Assembly: GCA_022764275.1 (NCBI GenBank)
Contig: JALERH010000005.1
Coordinates: 1-56,229 of the forward strand
Origin: Blautia sp.
GTDB taxonomy: Bacteria > Bacillota > Clostridia > Lachnospirales > Lachnospiraceae
DNA length: 56,229 nt
Direction: 5' to 3'
In this document: one piece after another, positions 51,972-56,229 of the stretch
Layout of the letters: every line of letters begins with the position of its first letter
Position numbering within the stretch: position 1 is the first letter of the stretch
Notes under the pieces: model-generated
The model's database searches: none
What the model saw: only the letters and a program-made list of their open reading frames with translations
What the model was told of the DNA's origin: nothing
Position numbers and translations under genes: made by a program

Positions 51972-54320
51972 TTATGCCATTCCCAGCAGAATTCCGATCA
52001 GGTGCACAGCCAGAGCCGCAATCCAGGCAATGACACACTGTCCCACTGCCACACCGGCAGCCCATTTTCCACCAAGCTCTCTCTTGATGGATGCCACAGC
52101 AGCCACGCACGGGGTGTATAGCAGACAGAAAGCCAGAAGGCTTGCAGCCGCCAGCGGAGTCAGCATGGAAGTAAGGGCTGCTGTACTTCCAAACAGAATG
52201 GACAGTGTGGAAACCACGCTCTCCTTTGCCATAAATCCGGTGATCAGAGCTGTGGAAATCCTCCAGTCGCCGAAACCGAGCGGCGCAAATACCGGAGCAA
52301 TGACACCTGCTGCTACCGCAAGGATGCTGTCTTTGGAATCACTCACAATATTCAGATGTGTATCAAAGGTCTGCAGGAACCAGATGATAATGGTCGCCAC
52401 AAAAATAACCGTGAATGCTCTCTGAAGAAAATCCTTTGCTTTGTCCCAGAGCAGATGTCCCACGTTTTTTGCACCTGGCATGCGGTAATTTGGAAGCTCC
52501 ATAACAAAAGGAACAGCCTCTCCCTTGAACATGGTCTTTCCAAACAAAAGTGCCATCAGGATTCCCATGACGATTCCGCCAAAATACAGTGCGATCATTA
52601 CCAGTGCACCATGTTTCGGGAAAAATGCAGCCGTAAAAAATGCATAAATCGGCAGCTTTGCAGAGCAGCTCATAAACGGAGTGAGCAGGATCGTCATCTT
52701 TCGGTCACGTTCTGACGGCAAAGTACGGCTTGCCATGACACCGGGCACCGTACAGCCAAAGCCGATCAGCATCGGCACGATGCTTCGACCGGAAAGCCCG
52801 ATCTTTCTCAGAAGCTTATCCATCACAAAAGCCACTCGCGCCATATATCCGCTGTCTTCCAGCAAAGATAAAAAGAAAAACAAGGTCACAATAACAGGCA
52901 GGAAGCTTAATACACTGCCAACGCCGTTAAAAATACCATCAATTACCAGGGAATGAAGGGCACTGTTCACATTCCAGGATGTCATCGCCGCATCCACTAC
53001 ATTGGTAAGCCAGTCGATTCCCATTTCCAGAAGGTCTGACAGCCCGGCTCCGATCACACTGAAGGTGAGCCAGAACACAAGTCCCATGATTCCCACAAAA
53101 CAGGGAATTGCCGTAAACTTTCCGGTGAGGATCTGGTCCATTTTCACACTGCGCAGATGCTCCTTGCTCTCATGAGGCTTGATCACAGTCTCCTCGCAGA
53201 CCTTTTCAATAAAATCAAAACGCATATGAGCAATGGCCGCAGCCCGGTCGAGGCCGCGCTCTTTTTCCATCTGAGTGACGATGTGCTCCAGCGTCTCTTT
53301 TTCGTTTTTATCCAGATCCAGATGCTCCAGGATCAGTTCATCGCCCTCAGCCAGCTTGCTTGCCGCAAACCGTACTGGAATCCCGGCTTTCTCAGCATGA
53401 TCTTCTATCAGATGCATGATGCCGTGAAGACATCTGTGCACTGCTCCTCCATCCTCATTGGCATCGCAGAAATCCATTCGTTTCGGGCGTTCCTGATATT
53501 TTGCCACGTGAATCGCATGGGCGATCAGCTCGTCGATACCTTCATTCTTAGCCGCGGAAATTGGAACGACAGGAATACCAAGCATCTCCTCCATCTGGTT
53601 TACCAGGATGGAACCTCCGTTTTCCCGCACCTCATCCATCATATTCAAAGCCAGCACCATGGGAATCCCCAATTCCATCAGCTGCATGGTCAGGTACAGG
53701 TTTCGCTCTATATTTGTGGCATCCACAATGTTGATGATTCCCTTCGGATGCTCATTCAGTACAAAATTTCGGGTCACGATTTCCTCACTGGTATACGGTG
53801 ACATGGAATAAATTCCCGGCAGATCCGTAACAAGGGTATTTGGCTTTCCTTTGATGGAGCCGTCCTTTCGATCCACCGTCACACCGGGGAAATTTCCCAC
53901 ATGCTGGTTTGACCCGGTAAGCTGATTAAACAGGGTCGTTTTTCCGCAGTTCTGATTTCCGGCAAGGGCAAAAGTAATGGTTTCTCCTTCCGGAAGGGGA
54001 TTCTCATTTGCTTTTTCATGATATTTTCCCCCTTCTCCCAGACCCGGATGAGGGATGACCTTTTTCCGGCTGCGGGGCTTCTCGCTCTGTGCCTCTCTCA
54101 CATTTTCAATCTCAATTTTTTCCGCATCCGCCAGACGCAGCGTGAGCTCATAGCTGTGTATACGAAGTTCCACCGGATCCCCCATGGGCGCGTACTTTAC
54201 CATAGTTACGTCCGCCATCGGGATAAGCCCCATGTCCAGAAAGTGCTGGCGCAATGCCCCTTCTCCGCCAACGGAAAGTACCGTGGCTGTTTTGCCGATT
54301 GGAAGGTCTTTCAGTGTCAT
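51972..54320 (-). CDS. feoB: Fused FeoA-FeoB ferrous iron transporter
   Basis: 782 residues from ATG 54318-54320, with AAAGAGG nine bases upstream; an ATG three codons earlier abuts the GG and is less likely. Residues 1 to about 73 are a FeoA SH3-like domain (MTLKDLPIGKTATVLSVGG), followed by a linker and the FeoB G domain: G1 GNQNCGKT (121-128), G2/G3 region VDRKDGS and DLPGIYSM, G4 NMMD. The Gate-containing membrane part follows (GFGCTVPGVMASRTL, MSCSAKLPIYAFF, PCVAAVASIKRELG). It imports Fe2+. A Fur-box-like site lies in the promoter region. The fused layout is seen in many Clostridia. Confidence 0.96.
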   Translation of the reverse strand: MTLKDLPIGKTATVLSVGGEGALRQHFLDMGLIPMADVTMVKYAPMGDPVELRIHSYELTLRLADAEKIEIENVREAQSEKPRSRKKVIPHPGLGEGGKYHEKANENPLPEGETITFALAGNQNCGKTTLFNQLTGSNQHVGNFPGVTVDRKDGSIKGKPNTLVTDLPGIYSMSPYTSEEIVTRNFVLNEHPKGIINIVDATNIERNLYLTMQLMELGIPMVLALNMMDEVRENGGSILVNQMEEMLGIPVVPISAAKNEGIDELIAHAIHVAKYQERPKRMDFCDANEDGGAVHRCLHGIMHLIEDHAEKAGIPVRFAASKLAEGDELILEHLDLDKNEKETLEHIVTQMEKERGLDRAAAIAHMRFDFIEKVCEETVIKPHESKEHLRSVKMDQILTGKFTAIPCFVGIMGLVFWLTFSVIGAGLSDLLEMGIDWLTNVVDAAMTSWNVNSALHSLVIDGIFNGVGSVLSFLPVIVTLFFFLSLLEDSGYMARVAFVMDKLLRKIGLSGRSIVPMLIGFGCTVPGVMASRTLPSERDRKMTILLTPFMSCSAKLPIYAFFTAAFFPKHGALVMIALYFGGIVMGILMALLFGKTMFKGEAVPFVMELPNYRMPGAKNVGHLLWDKAKDFLQRAFTVIFVATIIIWFLQTFDTHLNIVSDSKDSILAVAAGVIAPVFAPLGFGDWRISTALITGFMAKESVVSTLSILFGSTAALTSMLTPLAAASLLAFCLLYTPCVAAVASIKRELGGKWAAGVAVGQCVIAWIAALAVHLIGILLGMA

Positions 54321-54373
54321 ATGTAACATCCTCTTTCCTATAAATAATAGCAACTTTTGTTAGGCCGTGTAAT

Positions 54374-54430
54374 TGATAATTTTTATCATCTACCAGGAGT
54401 TAGTGTATGCTAATTATTGAAATTTGTCAA
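54374..54430 (-). promoter_or_regulatory. feoAB promoter with Fur-box-like operator
   Basis: On the minus strand TTGACA (54425-54430) and TACACT (54402-54407) have a 17-base spacer. TGATAATTTTTATCA (54374-54388) differs by one base from the 15-base Fur consensus TGATAATNATTATCA and lies just downstream of the predicted start of transcription, where bound repressor would block initiation. Confidence 0.65.
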
Positions 54431-54463
54431 GATATATACCAAAAAAATTGTAAAAATCAGCTG

Positions 54464-55000
54464 CTACAGTTTCCCGTTTCTCCAGATAACTTTTGCAGGG
54501 GTATCCGGATGCTCTCCGATAAATTTCTGCATCCAGATCATATCCAGCCATCGTCCGAACTTGTACCCGCATTTTTCAAAATGTGCCACTGTCCGATACC
54601 CCATTTTTCTGTGAAATGCCTCGCTGGGTTCGTTTGGAAAGGTAATACATGCATTGAGGTTCTGAATATTCTGCTCTTTCAGAAGTTTCTCGAGTTCCTC
54701 ATACAGTGCCTTCCCGATTCCCTTTCCATGGCAATCCCTGTCCACATAGACTGTAGTCTCTACTGCCCAGTCATAGGCCGCCCTTCCTTTAAAAGTGCCG
54801 GCATAGGCATATCCAACGATTTTTCCATCCTCCTGCGCCACAAGATAAGGATAATTTTCCAGAATCTTTTCCACCCTTCCGGTAAACTCTTCTTCTGTCG
54901 GCATCACGTACTCAAACGTAATATCCGTTTCTTCCACATAATATCGGTAAATTTCCATAATCCCGGCAATGTCCTCTTTTTTTACATCACGTATTTCCAT
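54464..55000 (-). CDS. GNAT acetyltransferase, phosphinothricin/methionine-sulfoximine type
   Basis: 178 residues. The GNAT fold is shown by IRDVKKEDIAGIMEIYRYYV, VETTVYVDRDCHGKGIGKALY (acetyl-CoA-binding R/Q-x-x-G-x-G/A region) and HRKMGYRTVAHFEKCGYKFGRW with a final DMIWMQK. The pattern matches the PAT/MddA/YwnH subgroup that acetylates phosphinothricin or methionine sulfoximine/sulfone. ATG 55000 has AGAGGAAC upstream. It is divergent to mntP and no functional link is evident. Confidence 0.9.
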   Translation of the reverse strand: MEIRDVKKEDIAGIMEIYRYYVEETDITFEYVMPTEEEFTGRVEKILENYPYLVAQEDGKIVGYAYAGTFKGRAAYDWAVETTVYVDRDCHGKGIGKALYEELEKLLKEQNIQNLNACITFPNEPSEAFHRKMGYRTVAHFEKCGYKFGRWLDMIWMQKFIGEHPDTPAKVIWRNGKL

Positions 55001-55076
55001 CGTACTGTTCCTCTTCTTCTGTTTTTTTTGTATAAGAATACTGGAAAAAACATCTCCTGTAAAGTGATAAATTTTA

Positions 55077-55158
55077 TTGACAAGGACCGGAAAATCTGCT
55101 AGAGTATGCTGTAAAGTTTCCCATGTGTAGCCAGTTCCGGTTATATGTGGGTTTTTTT
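55077..55158 (+). promoter_or_regulatory. mntP leader: promoter or alternative-fold terminator switch
   Basis: A terminator hairpin with 13 consecutive pairs (55120-55132 with 55139-55151, including G-U pairs) and a T run (55152-55158) lies before mntP, facing the same way. Upstream ACCGGAA (55086-55092) is perfectly complementary to TTCCGGT (55135-55141), which forms the terminator loop and right arm. CTG/CAG and CTA/TAG pairs extend that helix. The two folds exclude each other, as in a riboswitch or attenuator. TTGACA (55077-55082) with TAGAGT (55100-55105) could instead be the promoter, in which case the first helix would not be transcribed. It lacks the yybP-ykoY manganese aptamer signature. 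Confidence 0.5.
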
Positions 55159-55199
55159 CTCCATGTTTTTGGAAAAAATAAAATCTACGGAGGATAAAA

Positions 55200-55784
55200 A
55201 TGGATTACAGTTTCCTGTTTTTCCTGAACAGCGTCCTGTTGGGCGTTGGACTTGCGATGGATGCCTTCTCCGTATCCCTCGCAAACGGTTTGCATGAACC
55301 CAAAATGAGGATGAATAAAATGTGTGGAATCGCCGGTATTTTTGCCGGTTTCCAGGCTCTCATGCCGATGGCTGGCTGGATCTGTGTCCACACCATCCTG
55401 GAATATTTTGAAGCCTTTCGGAAATTCATTCCCTGGATAGCACTGATTCTGCTTTGTTATATCGGGGGAGAGATGCTGATCGGGGGCATCCGTCACCATG
55501 ACAGCGAGGAAGAATCCGTTGGAGTAGGCCTTCGCGTTCTTCTGATCCAGGGTATTGCCACTTCTATTGACGCTCTGTCTGTGGGCTTTACCATTGCTGA
55601 TTATGACTGGCTCATGGCACTTATCTGTTCCCTGATCATTGCTGCCGTTACCTTTGTCATCTGTATGGCAGGCCTTGTTCTGGGAAAAAAATTCGGCACA
55701 AAGCTTTCCGGGAAGGCAGAAATCCTCGGCGGTGTCATACTCATTGCCATTGGAGTGGAAATCTTTCTGAGCAATATTTTATAA
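55200..55784 (+). CDS. mntP: Manganese efflux pump MntP
   Basis: 194 residues with six membrane helices arranged as two three-helix repeats. Characteristic LGVGLAMDAFSVSLANG and TSIDALSVGFTIADYDW carry the conserved Asp residues of the MntP/UPF0059 family. It exports Mn2+. The ATG at 55200 has GGAGG upstream. A terminator-like hairpin in the leader suggests control by attenuation. The cation antiporter gene begins 14 bases after its stop. Confidence 0.93.
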   Translation: MDYSFLFFLNSVLLGVGLAMDAFSVSLANGLHEPKMRMNKMCGIAGIFAGFQALMPMAGWICVHTILEYFEAFRKFIPWIALILLCYIGGEMLIGGIRHHDSEEESVGVGLRVLLIQGIATSIDALSVGFTIADYDWLMALICSLIIAAVTFVICMAGLVLGKKFGTKLSGKAEILGGVILIAIGVEIFLSNIL

Positions 55785-55797
55785 AGGAGATGTTCGT

Positions 55798-56229
55798 ATG
55801 CTGATACCTGTTGTTCTTTTTATTGTTGGACTTATCCTGCTGATCAAGGGAGGCGACTGGTTTGTGGAGGGAGCCACAGGAATTGCCCACCGCTTCCATG
55901 TGCCTGAGCTTTTGATCGGCGCCACCGTGGTCTCCATCGGAACCACCCTTCCGGAGGTCATGGTTTCCGCCACCTCTGCACTGGGAGGACACGGAGAAAT
56001 CGCTTATGGAAATGCCCTGGGCTCCATCATCTGCAATACTGCCCTGATCGCGGCACTGACCATTGCGATCCGTCCTTCTGAGACGGACAGGAAAACCCTG
56101 AAAACACCGGTCATCTTTTTCTTCATTGCTGCCGCCATTTATACAGTGGTTGCCTATACTACCGGACGTTTTTCAAGAGGTGTGGGCATCCTCCTGCTGG
56201 CTGTCTTTGTAATTTACGTAATTATCAAT
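55798..56229 (+). CDS. CaCA-family Na+/Ca2+ exchanger-type protein (3' truncated by window)
   Basis: 144 codons are visible before the window ends. The stretch GLILLIKGGDWFVEGATGIA, then VPELLIGATVVSIGTTLPEVMVSA and GEIAYGNALGSIICNTALI, is the first alpha repeat of the CaCA superfamily (YrbG-like calcium/sodium antiporters), with its conserved GTTLPE and GNALGS. It starts at ATG 55798 with AAAGGAG upstream, 14 bases after mntP, so the two cation exporters probably form an operon. Confidence 0.92.
   Translation, partial: MLIPVVLFIVGLILLIKGGDWFVEGATGIAHRFHVPELLIGATVVSIGTTLPEVMVSATSALGGHGEIAYGNALGSIICNTALIAALTIAIRPSETDRKTLKTPVIFFFIAAAIYTVVAYTTGRFSRGVGILLLAVFVIYVIIN

Noticed and set aside
55086-55199. 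yybP-ykoY manganese riboswitch before mntP
   Set aside because: The expected GGGGAGUA-type loop and the roughly 100-base architecture are absent; only a terminator with an alternative helix is seen.

Overview
The window reads as a chromosomal segment of a spore-forming, anaerobic Clostridia member, most likely Lachnospiraceae (Blautia/Ruminococcus/Dorea-like). This is inferred from a forespore sigma factor (sigG) next to a ymxH-type gene, a 2-hydroxyacyl-CoA dehydratase activase-type protein, an adenosylcobalamin-dependent ribonucleotide reductase, YesM/YesN-type sugar sensors, AGGAGG ribosome binding sites and a moderate GC content. Most genes lie on the minus strand. No CRISPR array, insertion sequence, prophage or rRNA operon was seen.

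Layout. 1-1.4 kb: the 3' end of an acyl-CoA dehydratase-activase gene and a hairpin-bounded, possibly repetitive segment. 1.4-5.2 kb: a minus-strand unit hisH-hisF-ung-flippase with an operator-like palindrome over its promoter. 5.2-8.1 kb: an OmpR-type two-component system, then tRNA-Val and tmRNA transcribed together from a consensus promoter. 8.1-14.6 kb: housekeeping and metabolic genes (Fe-S aldo/keto reductase, EF-P, shikimate kinase, YqeG-type HAD phosphatase, patatin, citrate synthase, AlaA-type aminotransferase). 14.8-16.2 kb: glutamate dehydrogenase on the plus strand.

16.2-25.5 kb: a monosaccharide ABC transporter (binding protein, ATPase, permease) preceded by a four-gene sensory operon: membrane-anchored binding protein, LytS/YesM-type kinase, YesN/AraC-type regulator and binding lipoprotein. 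The simplest reading is that the sensor detects the sugar and the regulator activates the transporter. 25.5-30.1 kb: sigG, a ymxH-like gene, nrdR, two genes decayed by internal deletion (an AAA-ATPase/PD-(D/E)XK protein and a PPK2) and one intact AAA-ATPase/PD-(D/E)XK gene.

30.2-45.8 kb: an acyltransferase on the plus strand converges on a long minus-strand operon for a phosphodiester-linked cell-surface polymer. It encodes a TagGH-like exporter, two GT4 glycosyltransferases, a Stealth phosphotransferase, two CDP-glycerol-type glycerophosphotransferases, TagD, a fused glycerophosphotransferase-glycosyltransferase and a shrunken, probably non-catalytic relative of that fusion. RluA and DinB follow in the same direction. 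45.8-48.3 kb: B12-dependent ribonucleotide reductase with an NrdR-box-like site on its promoter; NrdR itself is encoded at 27 kb. 48.3-51.9 kb: a translationally coupled operon joining a diguanylate cyclase to the nickel-pincer cofactor genes larB and larC. 52-54.4 kb: fused FeoA-FeoB with a Fur-box-like site. 54.5-56.2 kb: a GNAT acetyltransferase, then mntP with a leader that can form either a terminator or an alternative hairpin, and the start of a Na+/Ca2+ exchanger-type gene.

The most unusual material is the four-gene sugar sensor, the diguanylate cyclase-larBC operon, the surface-polymer operon with its degenerate TagF-like member, the mntP leader switch and the 1.1-1.4 kb hairpin-bounded element.
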